From Agromyces bauzanensis (GTDB lineage Bacteria > Actinomycetota > Actinomycetes > Actinomycetales > Microbacteriaceae): DNA of 64,000 bases. The stretch lies in the NCBI RefSeq assembly GCF_014645655.1, contig NZ_BMMD01000007.1, positions 62,001-126,000 of the forward strand, read 5' to 3'. Made by a program: the position numbers and the translations under genes. This document shows, one piece after another, positions 18,406 through 26,922 of this stretch (its first letter is position 1; each line of letters starts with the position of its first letter). The notes under the pieces are model-generated. The model was not told the origin of the DNA and did no database searches. It saw only the letters and a list, made by a program, of their open reading frames with translations.

Positions 18406-19203
18406 TCACACCGCCACGTCGCGCCGCCGGAACACGAGCCAGCCGATCAGGAGCAGTGCCGCCGCCACCGCGAAGAGCAGCCAGATCAGGCCGACCCAGC
18501 CCTCGGAGATCGGGTCCTCGGCGTACGCCCAGCTGTACGGCGACCAGTCGTGCAGCCAGGCGAGGTCCTCGTTCTGGTTGCCGAGCGCGTTGACGGCGTA
18601 CCCGTAGACCGCGACGCCGGTGCCCGCGCCGAGCGCCCAGGTGCGGCGCCCGGTCATGCCGCCGACCGCGATCGCGGCCACGGCACTGAGCGAGACGAGC
18701 CCGAAGAAGGCCGTGGCCGTTGCGAGGAGGCCGTCGAGGGCGATGTCGAGCTCGGCGGGCTCGTTCAGGACGAGCACCGCCGCGACGCCGACGAGCGTGA
18801 GCCACAGGAGCTTCGCCAGCACCGCCGCCGTGCGCTCCGCGTACAGCTGCCCCCTCGTGACGCCGTGCGCGAGCGTGAGCTCGAGCTGGCCGTTCTCCTC
18901 GTCGTTCGCGATGGCGCTCGTTCCCCAGCCGACCGCGGCGATCGTGACGAGCACGAAGCCGATGAGGCCGAAGAAGGTCGCCTGGGTGTACCCGGGACCG
19001 GAGGTGATCTCGTCGTAGCCGAGGGTCTGCACGAGCTCGGGCGGCAACGATTCCAGGATGTCCTTCATCTGCCCGTTGCCGCCGATCGACGGATACAGCG
19101 GCAGATAGAGGAACAGCGCGGCGAGGATGCCGGCCGTCCAGCCGACGAGGCCGCGCCAGGTGTCCGCGAGGCTGCGACGGAACAGCGGAAGCACGCGCCT
19201 CAT
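18406..19203 (-). CDS. ABC-2 type exporter permease
   Basis: This 265-residue membrane protein has about six hydrophobic segments (for example GWTAGILAALFLYL, FGLIGFVLVTIAAVGWGTSA, LLWLTLVGVAAVLVL and GLIWLLFAVAAALLLIGW). It has the ABC-2 permease layout with a large extracytoplasmic loop after the first helix. The start overlaps the ATPase stop by 4 bp, so the two are made together. The exported substrate is unknown; the TetR gene upstream suggests a drug or lipid exporter. The last residues, FRRRDVAV, are the usual basic cytoplasmic tail. Confidence 0.85.
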   Translation of the reverse strand: MRRVLPLFRRSLADTWRGLVGWTAGILAALFLYLPLYPSIGGNGQMKDILESLPPELVQTLGYDEITSGPGYTQATFFGLIGFVLVTIAAVGWGTSAIANDEENGQLELTLAHGVTRGQLYAERTAAVLAKLLWLTLVGVAAVLVLNEPAELDIALDGLLATATAFFGLVSLSAVAAIAVGGMTGRRTWALGAGTGVAVYGYAVNALGNQNEDLAWLHDWSPYSWAYAEDPISEGWVGLIWLLFAVAAALLLIGWLVFRRRDVAV

Positions 19204-20144
19204 CGCTCCCCGTCCGTTGCGGTCTCGTCGGTGCCGTAGAAGCCGAGCACGGTCTCCTCGAGGTCGGGTTCCTCGATCGTGAGGTCGACGAGGTCGAATC
19301 GGGCGATGGCCTTCACGAACGCGTCGACGTGCGAGTTGATGGTCGTCTGCAGGGCTCGGGTCGCACCGTCGTCGCCGGTTTCGGCGAGCTCGCCGATCCC
19401 GGGCACCGCGATGAGCGCGGAGCGCGCGGCCGCGAAATCCGCCTCGGCCACGACCACGTGCACGTGGCGCACCGCACTCTCGCGGAGCGCCCCGACGGTC
19501 GACAGCTTCACGATGCGCCCCGAGCGCAGGATCGCGATGTCGTCGGCCGTCTGCTGCACCTCGCTCAGCACATGCGAGCTCAGGAACACCGTCTGGCCCT
19601 TGTCCTTCGCCTCGCGGAGCATGGCGTGGAACTCCTGTTGCACGAGCGGGTCGAGCCCGCTCGTCGGCTCGTCGAGCACGAGCAGTTCGGGCTCGTGCAT
19701 GAAGGCCTGGATGAGTCCGACCTTCTGCTTGTTGCCCTTGGAGAGGCTCCGCACCGGGCGGCTGAGATCGAGGCCGAGCCGGTCGGCGAGCGACTCGACC
19801 GTACCTGCGCGCACGGTGCCCGAGATCTCGGCGTAGTGCGCGAACAGTTCGCGCCCGCGCACGCGCGCCTGGAGGTGGAGCTCGCCTGGCAGGTAGCCCA
19901 CGCGCCGGCGCAGGCTCGAGCCGCCCGTGCGGGGGTCCTCGCCGAGCACCTGCAGCTGGCCGCCCGAGGGGCGGATGATGTCGAGGAGCAGGCGCATGGT
20001 CGTGGTCTTGCCCGCGCCGTTGGGTCCGATCATCCCGAACACGCGGCCGCGCGGGATGTCGAGGTCGATGCCGTGGAGCGCGGTGTGCGATCCGTAGCGC
20101 TTGATGAGGCCGCGCGTCGTGACGGCGGCGGAGCGTTCTGTCAT
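19200..20144 (-). CDS. ABC exporter ATP-binding protein
   Basis: This 314-residue ATPase has Walker A (GPNGAGKTTT), a signature loop written LSKGNKQKVGL rather than the classical LSGGQ, Walker B (LLVLDEPTSGLD) and the H-loop (SSHVLSEVQQ), plus a C-terminal accessory domain of about 90 residues as in DrrA-type exporters. AAGGA lies 6 bases before the ATG at 20144. The operon order is TetR (20195, 50 bp upstream), ATPase, permease, all on the minus strand. Regulation by that TetR is inferred from adjacency. Confidence 0.9.
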   Translation of the reverse strand: MTERSAAVTTRGLIKRYGSHTALHGIDLDIPRGRVFGMIGPNGAGKTTTMRLLLDIIRPSGGQLQVLGEDPRTGGSSLRRRVGYLPGELHLQARVRGRELFAHYAEISGTVRAGTVESLADRLGLDLSRPVRSLSKGNKQKVGLIQAFMHEPELLVLDEPTSGLDPLVQQEFHAMLREAKDKGQTVFLSSHVLSEVQQTADDIAILRSGRIVKLSTVGALRESAVRHVHVVVAEADFAAARSALIAVPGIGELAETGDDGATRALQTTINSHVDAFVKAIARFDLVDLTIEEPDLEETVLGFYGTDETATDGER

Positions 20145-20194
20145 GCCGGTCCTTCCGAGTGAGAGGTGGGCGACGGATGCCGCGGCGCGGTCCG

Positions 20195-20923
20195 TCAGGC
20201 TGGGGAGCTCTCCGGTCTCGTGGGGTCGGGGTTCCGATTCGGGTTGCCCGGTCCCTTGTCGGACGGCGCCGGCGTGCCGGTGGACGGCTCGCCCTGGAGG
20301 GCGGCGCGTGCGGCGTCGAGGATGCGGCTGTCGGTGTAGAGCCCGTGGGTGTAGAGCTCGAGGATCGGCAGCGTCATGCGCCGCGCCGCCGAGCTCGTGA
20401 CCGGTACGCCGAGCACCCGTGCGAGCTGGTCGCGCAGGAGGAGGGGCGCGAGTCCGTTGAGCGTGATCAAGACGGCACGCATCTCGAGGTCGGCCGACGG
20501 ATGCATCGTGCCATCGGCGACGCCTCTCTCGATCATGGCGACGGTCTCGCCGAGCATCCGGTCGAACAGCCGGTTCCCACCGTCGCTCCCGTCGGCGAGC
20601 ATCGTGGCGAAGTAGTCGATGTAGGCGCCGAACCGCTCGGGGCGGTCGAGCCATTCGCGAATGGTCGCACCGATCGCGGGTGCCTCGGTCCTCGCCTTCT
20701 CCGCCATCAACTGGCGCACGAGGGACTCGTCGCACGCGGCGCGCAGGCCCTCCTTCGAACCGAAGTGGTGGATGACGAGGGCGGGCGACACCCCGGCGTC
20801 GGCGGCGATCTGACGGACACTCGTGCGTTCGAACCCCTGGCGACCGAAGCGCACGATGGCGACCTCGCGGATGCGGGCTGCCGCGGTGGCATCTTCGAGC
20901 GGAACTGAACGCACGTTTATCAT
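20195..20923 (-). CDS. TetR family regulator of the ABC exporter
   Basis: This 242-residue TetR regulator has an HTH at residues 10-55 (AARIREVAIVRFGRQGFERT, then VSPALVIHHFGSKEGLRAAC). It has a C-terminal ligand domain and a Pro/Asn-rich disordered tail. A 14-bp inverted repeat (20906-20939) covers its start codon and is very probably its own operator, so it should repress itself and the exporter genes downstream. Nothing in the sequence identifies the inducer. Confidence 0.88.
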   Translation of the reverse strand: MINVRSVPLEDATAAARIREVAIVRFGRQGFERTSVRQIAADAGVSPALVIHHFGSKEGLRAACDESLVRQLMAEKARTEAPAIGATIREWLDRPERFGAYIDYFATMLADGSDGGNRLFDRMLGETVAMIERGVADGTMHPSADLEMRAVLITLNGLAPLLLRDQLARVLGVPVTSSAARRMTLPILELYTHGLYTDSRILDAARAALQGEPSTGTPAPSDKGPGNPNRNPDPTRPESSPA

Positions 20924-20939
20924 CCTAAACGCGCGTTCA
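20906..20939. promoter_or_regulatory. TetR operator overlapping the regulator's start codon
   Basis: TGAACGCACGTTTA (20906-20919) and TAAACGCGCGTTCA (20926-20939) are inverted copies with 13 of 14 positions matching and a 6-base spacer that holds part of the ATG (20921-20923). Binding here would block both transcription and start-codon access. Confidence 0.75.
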
Positions 20940-21114
20940 GGAATCCGGCAAGTTCCGGTCCCCCGTTGAGGGGACCATTACCCCAGGACGCCGCCAATTC
21001 GGGGGACACGACACGCGGGATTCGCATACGATTCGGTAACGGTTCACGCGTGGTTCCGGGGGACACGTACCCCGAGCCCGTATTGTCGGAATCAATCCTG
21101 GGGAGGAGGGGCGC

Positions 21115-22218
21115 GTGGCACGACGGCACAGCTTCCGAGCACATCCGGTGAGCGTCGCGGGGGCGACGGTCACCGGGGCGATGCTCGTCGACGACGCGCA
21201 CGATGACGCGCCGGCGACCGACGCGCCTGGAGTGGCGCCGGCACCGACGGCGCGGGTCGAGACGGTCGAGTCGAACACGCTGTCCGGCCCCATCACCGTG
21301 CCCGTGCGCCGTGGCCTCGGTGGCACCGGCATCGCGACGCACCCGCTCGCGCTCGGCGGCAGCACGTTCGGCTGGACCCTCGGTCCCGACGCCGCCTTCG
21401 ACGTGCTCGATCGGTTCGCGGGCACGGGCGGCGACCTCATCGACACGGCCGACAGCTACGCCGCCGGGCGCAGCGAGTCCATCATCGGGTCGTGGATGGC
21501 GTCGCGGCGCAGCCGCGATCGTGTGCACGTCATGACCAAGGTCGGTCGTCACGCCGACCACCCCGGCCTCGCACCTGCGGAGCTGCGGGCCGCCGTCGAC
21601 GATTCGCTCATGCGCCTGCGCACCGATCGGATCGACATCCTGTTCTTCCACGGCGACGACCCCGCCGTCCCGCTCGAGGAGAGCCTCGGGGCCGTCGGTG
21701 CGCTCGTCGCCGAGGGCAAGGTGCGCTCGATCGGCGCCTCCGACTTCCCACCCGAACGACTCATCGAGGCGCGGGTGCTCGCCGCGAACGGCCTGCCCCG
21801 GTTCGAGGCGCTCACGACCGCCTACAACCTCATGCAGCGTCGGCCGTTCGAGGGCGCCGCCGAGCTCGTCGCGCACGCCCAGGGCCTTGCGGTGCTGCCG
21901 TACTTCGCGCTCGCGAACGGCTTCCTCGGCGGGCAGGTCAGGCGGCGTTCCGACGTGCGACGCGACATCCGCGGCGAGCGGGCCGCGCGTCACCTCGGCC
22001 GCCGCGGTCACCGCGTGCTCGCCGCACTCGACGAGATCGCCTTCGCGCACGGCGTGCAGCCCGCCACCGTCGCGCTCGCGTGGCTCCTCGTGAAGCCCAC
22101 CGTCTCGGCGCCCGTCGCGAGTGCGACGAGGCCCGATCAGGTCGAGGCGCTGCTGGCCGCGGCATCCGTCGAACTGCACCGCTCGGAGATCGTCGAGCTC
22201 GACCGCGCGTCCGCCTGA
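21115..22218 (+). CDS. Aldo/keto reductase family oxidoreductase
   Basis: This 367-residue protein carries an NADP-dependent aldo/keto reductase barrel. The N-terminal 60 residues are an Ala/Asp/Pro-rich extension not typical of the family. Recognisable blocks are LALGGSTFGWTLGP, DLIDTADSYAAGRSESIIG (catalytic Asp and Tyr), HVMTKVGRH (catalytic Lys), a helix with ILFFHGDDPAVPLEESL (the usual catalytic His position), and VASATRPDQVEALLAA for cofactor binding. The GTG start at 21115 follows a strong GGAGGAGGGG. The 175-bp upstream gap contains a direct repeat, GGGGGACACG, at 21001 and 21058, and a GGTCCCC/GGGGACC hairpin at 20957-20976. The substrate is unknown. Confidence 0.85.
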   Translation: MARRHSFRAHPVSVAGATVTGAMLVDDAHDDAPATDAPGVAPAPTARVETVESNTLSGPITVPVRRGLGGTGIATHPLALGGSTFGWTLGPDAAFDVLDRFAGTGGDLIDTADSYAAGRSESIIGSWMASRRSRDRVHVMTKVGRHADHPGLAPAELRAAVDDSLMRLRTDRIDILFFHGDDPAVPLEESLGAVGALVAEGKVRSIGASDFPPERLIEARVLAANGLPRFEALTTAYNLMQRRPFEGAAELVAHAQGLAVLPYFALANGFLGGQVRRRSDVRRDIRGERAARHLGRRGHRVLAALDEIAFAHGVQPATVALAWLLVKPTVSAPVASATRPDQVEALLAAASVELHRSEIVELDRASA

Positions 22219-22265
22219 GCCGGCGCGCGAACGGCATCGCCGGTGGGATTGCGCCCGCCGTGACG

Positions 22266-22271
22266 TAGGCT
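22266..22271 (+). promoter_or_regulatory. -10 hexamer of the M16 protease gene (leaderless type)
   Basis: TAGGCT is followed by exactly 7 bases and then the ATG at 22279, so transcription is expected to start at the start codon. Confidence 0.65.
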
Positions 22272-22278
22272 GGGTGCG

Positions 22279-23664
22279 ATGAACGGTGCCGTCGACCTCC
22301 CACTCGGCCAGTCCGAACTCGGCTTCACGGCGGCGGGCGACGCCCGAGTCCGGCGCAGCGTCCTCCCGTCGGGTGTGCGGGTGCTCAGCGAGCAGGTGCC
22401 GGGCAGCCGCAGCGTCACGGTCGGGTTCTGGGTTGCCGTGGGCTCGCGCGACGAGCATCACGCCGACGGCGCACTGCCCGCCACCTACGGCTCGACGCAC
22501 TTCCTCGAGCACCTGCTCTTCAAAGGCACGGCCGAGCGAACGGCGCTCGACATTGCCATCTCCTTCGACTCGGTCGGCGGCGAGCACAATGCGCTCACGG
22601 CGAAGGAGTACACCTGCTACTACGCCAGGGTGCAGGACCGCGATCTCCCCATGGCGATCGGCGCGCTCGCCGACATGTTCACGTCGTCGCTGCTCGACCC
22701 GCTCGAGTTCGACAATGAGCGCGGCGTCATCCTCGAGGAGCTCTCGATGGCGGGCGACGATCCCGCCGATGTCGCGAACGAGCGGTTCTTCGAGGCCGTG
22801 CTGGGGGAGCATCCGCTGGGCCGTCCCATCGGCGGCGATCCCGAGACCATCCGGGCCGCGACCCGCGACGCGGTGTGGGCGCACTTCCAGGCGAATTACC
22901 GGCCGCAGGACCTGGTCGTCACGGTCGCGGGCGCGGTCGACCACGACCGGCTCGTCGGCGACCTGGAACGGGCGCTCACGCGAGCCGGATGGGACCTGAC
23001 CGCCCAGGCGCCACCGGTCGAGCGCCGGTCGACCGAACCGGCCTACCTCGAGACCGGTGCGGCCGTCACCGTCGTGTCGCGCCCCATCGAGCAGGTCAAC
23101 CTGCTCATGGGCGTTCCCGGCCTCGTCGCGACCGATGAGCGTCGCTCCACCATGAGCGTGCTCAACACGGCCTTCGGTTCGGGCATGTCGTCGCGGCTCT
23201 TCCAGCAGGTGCGGGAGCGACGCGGGCTCGCCTACTCGGTGTACTCGTTCGCTCAGGCGTACTCGGATGCGGGCATCTTCGGCATGTACGCCGGCTGCGC
23301 GCCCGCGAAGGCCGGCACGGTCGCCGCGCTCATGCGCACCGAGCTCGAGCGCGTCGCCGAGCACGGCATCACCCCCGACGAGCTCCACCGGGCCGCCGGT
23401 CAGCTCGGCGGGGCATCCGCCCTCGCCCTCGAGGACTCCGACACCCGGATGTCGCGGCTCGGACGCGCCGAGCTCACGCTCGGCGAGTTCGTGGACCTCG
23501 ACGAGGCCCTCCGGCGCACGGCGCTCGTCACCGTTGACGACGTGCAGTCGCTCGCGCAGGACCTCGTCTCCCGGCCGTTCTCGCTGGTCGCCGTGGGTGC
23601 GACCGACGAGTCGGCCTTCCACTATGCGATCGAACCGGCCGCATCGACCCTCGACGTCGGCTGA
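22279..23664 (+). CDS. M16 family zinc metallopeptidase (pitrilysin/insulinase type)
   Basis: This 461-residue protein has the inverted zinc motif HFLEH (His74-Glu77-His78) with the third ligand in the downstream EELSM segment near residue 154. TAKEYTCYYARV and, in the second half, ERRGLAYSVYSFAQAYSD are the usual M16 substrate-binding blocks. In many actinobacteria this gene directly follows pnp and precedes dapB; here it is close to dapB but about 19 kb from pnp. The ATG at 22279 is supported by a leaderless promoter hexamer. The cellular substrate of this actinobacterial group is not firmly known. Confidence 0.93.
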   Translation: MNGAVDLPLGQSELGFTAAGDARVRRSVLPSGVRVLSEQVPGSRSVTVGFWVAVGSRDEHHADGALPATYGSTHFLEHLLFKGTAERTALDIAISFDSVGGEHNALTAKEYTCYYARVQDRDLPMAIGALADMFTSSLLDPLEFDNERGVILEELSMAGDDPADVANERFFEAVLGEHPLGRPIGGDPETIRAATRDAVWAHFQANYRPQDLVVTVAGAVDHDRLVGDLERALTRAGWDLTAQAPPVERRSTEPAYLETGAAVTVVSRPIEQVNLLMGVPGLVATDERRSTMSVLNTAFGSGMSSRLFQQVRERRGLAYSVYSFAQAYSDAGIFGMYAGCAPAKAGTVAALMRTELERVAEHGITPDELHRAAGQLGGASALALEDSDTRMSRLGRAELTLGEFVDLDEALRRTALVTVDDVQSLAQDLVSRPFSLVAVGATDESAFHYAIEPAASTLDVG

Positions 23665-23698
23665 CGCCGGCACCGACGCCGCACAAGGAAGCAGGACC

Positions 23699-24301
23699 GT
23701 GCCCCATCACCTCTACCTCGTCCGCCACGGCGAGCAGCTCGACGCCGAGCACGGCATGCCCGACGGCCCCCTCTCCCCGCGGGGGCGGCGGCAGGCGGAG
23801 TTCCTCGCCGAACGGCTCGGCGGCGTGCCGTTCGATCACGCATGGCACTCGCCGCTCCAGCGCGCGGCCGAGACCGCGGCGATCATCGCGGCGAAGATGC
23901 CGGCGCTGAAGCCCGAGCCGTCCGCGCTCCTGTTCGACTGCATCCCATCGGGGCCCGCCCCCGAGACGCCCAAGGTGTACGACCCGTTCTTCGGGTCCGT
24001 CACGGAGGCCGAGATCGAGGCGGGCAGTGCGCAGATGGCGGATGCCGCGGCCGAGTTCCTGCGCTCGCATCGCGAAGATCGGCACGACCTGCTCATCACG
24101 CACAACTTCGTGATCGCGTGGCTCGTGCGGGAGGCGCTCGGCGCGCCCGACTGGCGCTGGCTCTCGATCAACCAGGCGAACTGCGGGCTCACGGTGCTCA
24201 CGCAGAAGTCGGGGCGCCCATGGAGCCTGCTCACCCACAACGACGTCGCGCACCTGCCGCCCGAACTACGGACGGGATTGCCCGAGCCCTACCTGATCTG
24301 A
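23699..24301 (+). CDS. Histidine phosphatase family protein
   Basis: This 200-residue phosphoglycerate-mutase-like protein has the catalytic motif LVRHGEQ (His10). The second conserved blocks are HSPLQRAAETA and LLITHNFVIAWLVREALG, where the second catalytic histidine lies. It would hydrolyse a phosphate ester through a phosphohistidine, but the substrate is unknown. The start is GTG at 23699, with AAGGAAG 7 bases upstream, 34 bp after the M16 gene. Its 3' end overlaps the convergent GNAT gene by 13 bp. Confidence 0.85.
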   Translation: MPHHLYLVRHGEQLDAEHGMPDGPLSPRGRRQAEFLAERLGGVPFDHAWHSPLQRAAETAAIIAAKMPALKPEPSALLFDCIPSGPAPETPKVYDPFFGSVTEAEIEAGSAQMADAAAEFLRSHREDRHDLLITHNFVIAWLVREALGAPDWRWLSINQANCGLTVLTQKSGRPWSLLTHNDVAHLPPELRTGLPEPYLI

Positions 24302-24777
24302 GGCTGCAGGCGCTTGCCGTACCAGTGCGTCGCGTTCGGGTTGTCGTTGTACGGCTCGATCGTCGAGTAGCCGCTCGAGCGGTAGAGGCCGCCAGCGGCC
24401 GCCAGGCTCGCGTTGGTGTCGAGCACGAGCTCCTCGGCGCCGAACGCCGTCGCGCGGCGCTCGAGCTCCTCGAGCAGACGCCGACCCGCGCCGCGCCCGC
24501 GCGCTGCCGGCCGGAGCCACAGGTGCTTGATCTCATATCGCGCCGCGCCCGTCTCCAGTCGGGGGTCGATGCGCCGCACACCGCCGCAGCCGATGAGTCC
24601 GTCATCGTCCTCGACGAGGAGGAACACGCCGGCCGGAGGCGTGAAGGAGGGGGAGTCGGGGTAGGTGGGCCGGTACACGCCCTGCTCGGCCGGGAATCCC
24701 GCCGCACGCTCGGCGAAGTAGGCGTCGAGCTCCGCCACCGCCTCGGGACTCGTCACGTCGACCGCTCGGAACCGCAT
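24289..24777 (-). CDS. GNAT family N-acetyltransferase
   Basis: This 162-residue single GNAT domain has the acetyl-CoA pyrophosphate loop LRPAARGRGAGRRLLEELER, preceded by YEIKHLW on strand 4. The C-terminal strand region is YRSSGYSTIEPYNDNP. The acceptor substrate is unknown. A TAGGCT hexamer 6 bases before the ATG suggests a leaderless transcript. It diverges from dapB across a very short promoter gap and converges on the histidine phosphatase gene. Confidence 0.87.
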   Translation of the reverse strand: MRFRAVDVTSPEAVAELDAYFAERAAGFPAEQGVYRPTYPDSPSFTPPAGVFLLVEDDDGLIGCGGVRRIDPRLETGAARYEIKHLWLRPAARGRGAGRRLLEELERRATAFGAEELVLDTNASLAAAGGLYRSSGYSTIEPYNDNPNATHWYGKRLQPQIR

Positions 24778-24783
24778 GTCCCC

Positions 24784-24789
24784 AGCCTA
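24784..24789 (-). promoter_or_regulatory. -10 hexamer of the GNAT gene at 24777 (leaderless type)
   Basis: TAGGCT on the minus strand, then 6 bases, then ATG at 24777. Confidence 0.6.
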
Positions 24790-24832
24790 TGACTGCTCCA
24801 CCGACGGAGTCGGCCCCCTTCGTTCGCCTTGC

Positions 24833-24838
24833 TAGTGT
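24833..24838 (+). promoter_or_regulatory. -10 hexamer of dapB (leaderless type)
   Basis: TAGTGT is followed by 7 bases and the GTG at 24846. This also supports GTG rather than the upstream in-frame ATG at 24789 as the dapB start. Confidence 0.65.
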
Positions 24839-24845
24839 GAGGCGG

Positions 24846-25598
24846 GTGACGATACGGGTCGCCGTGGCCGGGGCCACGGGTAGGATGGGACGGTTGGCGA
24901 TTCGGCTCATCGAGGAGGCCGACGACCTCGAGCTCCACGCGGCGCTCACCTCCCGGTCGGACCTCGACGAGATGCTCGGTGCGGATGTCGCGCTCGACGT
25001 CACCCACCCCGCCGCCAGTGCCGCCATCGTCGAGTTCGCGACCGGCGCGGGCATCCCCATCGTCGTCGGCACGTCGGGCTGGTCGAGCGAGCGCATCACC
25101 GAGATCGCCCAGTTCGTGCGCGGGCACGACGATGCCGGCGCCGTGCTGTTCGTCCCCAACTTCTCGATCGGCAGCGTGCTCGGCAGCGCCTTCGCCGCGC
25201 TCGCCGCCCCGTACTTCGACTCGATCGAGATCGTCGAGGCGCACCACGCGGGCAAGGTCGACTCACCATCGGGCACCGCCGTGCGCACGGCCGAGCTCAT
25301 CGGCGAGGCGCGCGGCGACGCGGGCCCGGTGGCCGCGCCGCACGCCGACCAGCGTGCGCGCGGGCAGCTGGTCTCGGGGGTGCCCGTGCACAGCCTGCGC
25401 CTGTCAGGCGTCACCGCCGAGCAGCGGGTCATCATGGGCGGCGAGGGCGAGACGCTCACGATCTCGCACTCCACCGGGTCGCAATCGGCGTACGAACAGG
25501 GCATCCTCCTGGCGCTCCGCCGGGCACCCGAGGCGACGGGCGTCGTCGTCGGCCTCGACGCGCTGCTCGACCTGGGACTTCCCGGCACCGTGGCATGA
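24846..25598 (+). CDS. dapB: 4-hydroxy-tetrahydrodipicolinate reductase
   Basis: This 250-residue enzyme reduces hydroxy-tetrahydrodipicolinate with NAD(P)H in lysine/diaminopimelate synthesis. The N-terminal dinucleotide motif is VAVAGATGRMGRLAIRLIEE, then LDVTHPAA and GTSGW. The catalytic/substrate block EIVEAHHAGKVDSPSGTA and the C-terminal GGEGETLTISHSTGSQSAYE are complete. The GTG start is fixed by family alignment and the leaderless hexamer. It overlaps the next gene by 4 bp. dapA (31021) and dapF (44863) lie elsewhere in the window. Confidence 0.95.
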   Translation: MTIRVAVAGATGRMGRLAIRLIEEADDLELHAALTSRSDLDEMLGADVALDVTHPAASAAIVEFATGAGIPIVVGTSGWSSERITEIAQFVRGHDDAGAVLFVPNFSIGSVLGSAFAALAAPYFDSIEIVEAHHAGKVDSPSGTAVRTAELIGEARGDAGPVAAPHADQRARGQLVSGVPVHSLRLSGVTAEQRVIMGGEGETLTISHSTGSQSAYEQGILLALRRAPEATGVVVGLDALLDLGLPGTVA

Positions 25599-26044
25599 GC
25601 GCCAGGGTCGGGGCCATCCTGATGGCGGCGCTGCTTTCGCTGTACATCGCGCTCGTGGGCTGGCGGGCGGTGCAGTTCCTCGCCACCGGCGAACCCGTTG
25701 CGATCGCCATGGGCCTCGCGCTCATCGTGCTGCCGTTCATCGCGGCATGGGCGCTCTGGCGCGAGATCACGTTCGGCGTGCGCTCGCAGGCGCTCGTGCG
25801 CCGTCTCGATGCGGAGGGCGGCCTCGACCTCGGCCTCCCCGTGCTGCCGAGCGGCCGGCCCGAGCGCGCGGCGGCGGATGCCGCGTTCGACGGCTTCCGG
25901 GCCGCGGCGGAGGCGGCGCCCGAGTCGTGGCGGGCGTGGTTGCGCCTCGGTCTCGCCTACGACGCGGCGGGTGACCGTCGTCGGGCGCGAGCCGCCGTGC
26001 GCCGGGCGATCACGCTCGAGCGCTCGGAGCGCTCGGAGCGCTGA
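25595..26044 (+). CDS. Membrane-anchored tetratricopeptide-like small protein
   Basis: This 149-residue protein has two N-terminal membrane segments (ILMAALLSLYIALVGWRAV and GLALIVLPFIAAWALW) and a cytoplasmic C-half. The C-half holds one TPR-like helix pair (SWRAWLRLGLAYDAAGDRRR then ARAAVRRAITLE). It ends in ERSERSER, from a 9-base tandem repeat (about 26020-26044). Translation is coupled to dapB (ATGA). Its last 35 bp overlap the convergent epimerase gene. Function is unknown; homologues commonly follow dapB in this family. Confidence 0.75.
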   Translation: MSARVGAILMAALLSLYIALVGWRAVQFLATGEPVAIAMGLALIVLPFIAAWALWREITFGVRSQALVRRLDAEGGLDLGLPVLPSGRPERAAADAAFDGFRAAAEAAPESWRAWLRLGLAYDAAGDRRRARAAVRRAITLERSERSER

Positions 26045-26921
26045 GCATCGCGTCGAGGGCGGACTCGACCTTCACGTGCGTGAAGCGGAATCCGTCGTCG
26101 ATCAGGCGTTGCGGACGCACCTTCTGGCTCGAGAGCAGCAACTCGTCGGCGGCCCGCCCCAGGGCGAGCCCGAGCATGCGCTCGGGCACTGCCAACGTGT
26201 ACGGCCGGCGCATCCGCTCGGCCATCGCATTCATGACACGGTCGGCCGTGGCGGGCGTCGGGCCGGCGAGGTTCACGGGACCCGAGAGTCTCGACTCGAG
26301 CAGGTGCGCGATCGCCGCCACCTCGTCGTCCAGCGAGATCCACGGCCAGTGCTGTCCACCCGTGCCCAGCCGACTCGAGAGGCCCAGGCGTGTGAGCGTG
26401 TTCACCCGCTGCAGGGCGCCGCCGTGCCCGACCACGATCCCGGTGCGGAAGACGGCGGTGCGGGTCTCCGGCGGGGCGAGCATCGCGGCGGCCTCCCAGC
26501 GCTGCACGACCTCGGAGAGGAAGCCGGAGCCGGCGCTGGAGAACTCGGTCAGCAGTTCGCCCGGACGGTCGCCGTAGTAGCCGACGGCCGATGCGCTGAG
26601 GAACACCGGCGGCGGTCGCTTCGCCCTGCGCATCGCGTCGGCGAGCGTGCGCGTGGCGGTGACCCGTGAGTCGACGATCTCGCCGCGATAGCCCTTCGTC
26701 CACGGCAGGCGCCCCAGCGACGCGCCCGAGAGGTTCACGACCGCGTCGATCCGGTCCATCACGGTGAAGTCGATGATGCCGGATCCGGGCGACCACGAAG
26801 CTTCGTCGATCCCCTGGGCGCGGCGACGCACGAGGCGCACCACCTCGTGGCCCTCGGCCCCGAGTCGCTTGACGAGCGCGGTCCCGATGAAGCCGGACGC
26901 GCCGGCGATGAGCACTCGCAC
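26010..26921 (-). CDS. TIGR01777/SulA-like NAD-dependent epimerase family protein
   Basis: This 303-residue short-chain dehydrogenase-like protein has the Rossmann motif VLIAGASGFIGTALVKRLG. The TIGR01777 markers are VNLSGASLGRLPWTKGYRGE, FLSASAVGYYG, FRTGIVVGHGGALQR, and a C-terminal DUF1731 region (RPYTLAVPERMLGLALGRAA). The reaction is unknown. The start is GTG at 26921, one base after the OsmC stop, so the two form an operon. The C-terminal APSAPSARA lies antisense to ERSERSER of the convergent gene. Confidence 0.9.
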   Translation of the reverse strand: MRVLIAGASGFIGTALVKRLGAEGHEVVRLVRRRAQGIDEASWSPGSGIIDFTVMDRIDAVVNLSGASLGRLPWTKGYRGEIVDSRVTATRTLADAMRRAKRPPPVFLSASAVGYYGDRPGELLTEFSSAGSGFLSEVVQRWEAAAMLAPPETRTAVFRTGIVVGHGGALQRVNTLTRLGLSSRLGTGGQHWPWISLDDEVAAIAHLLESRLSGPVNLAGPTPATADRVMNAMAERMRRPYTLAVPERMLGLALGRAADELLLSSQKVRPQRLIDDGFRFTHVKVESALDAMLSAPSAPSARA

Positions 26922-26922
26922 G

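Noticed and set aside
20957..20976. Terminator hairpin before the aldo/keto reductase gene
   Set aside because: GGTCCCC/GGGGACC is only 7 bp, lies upstream of both divergent genes and so has no transcript to end.
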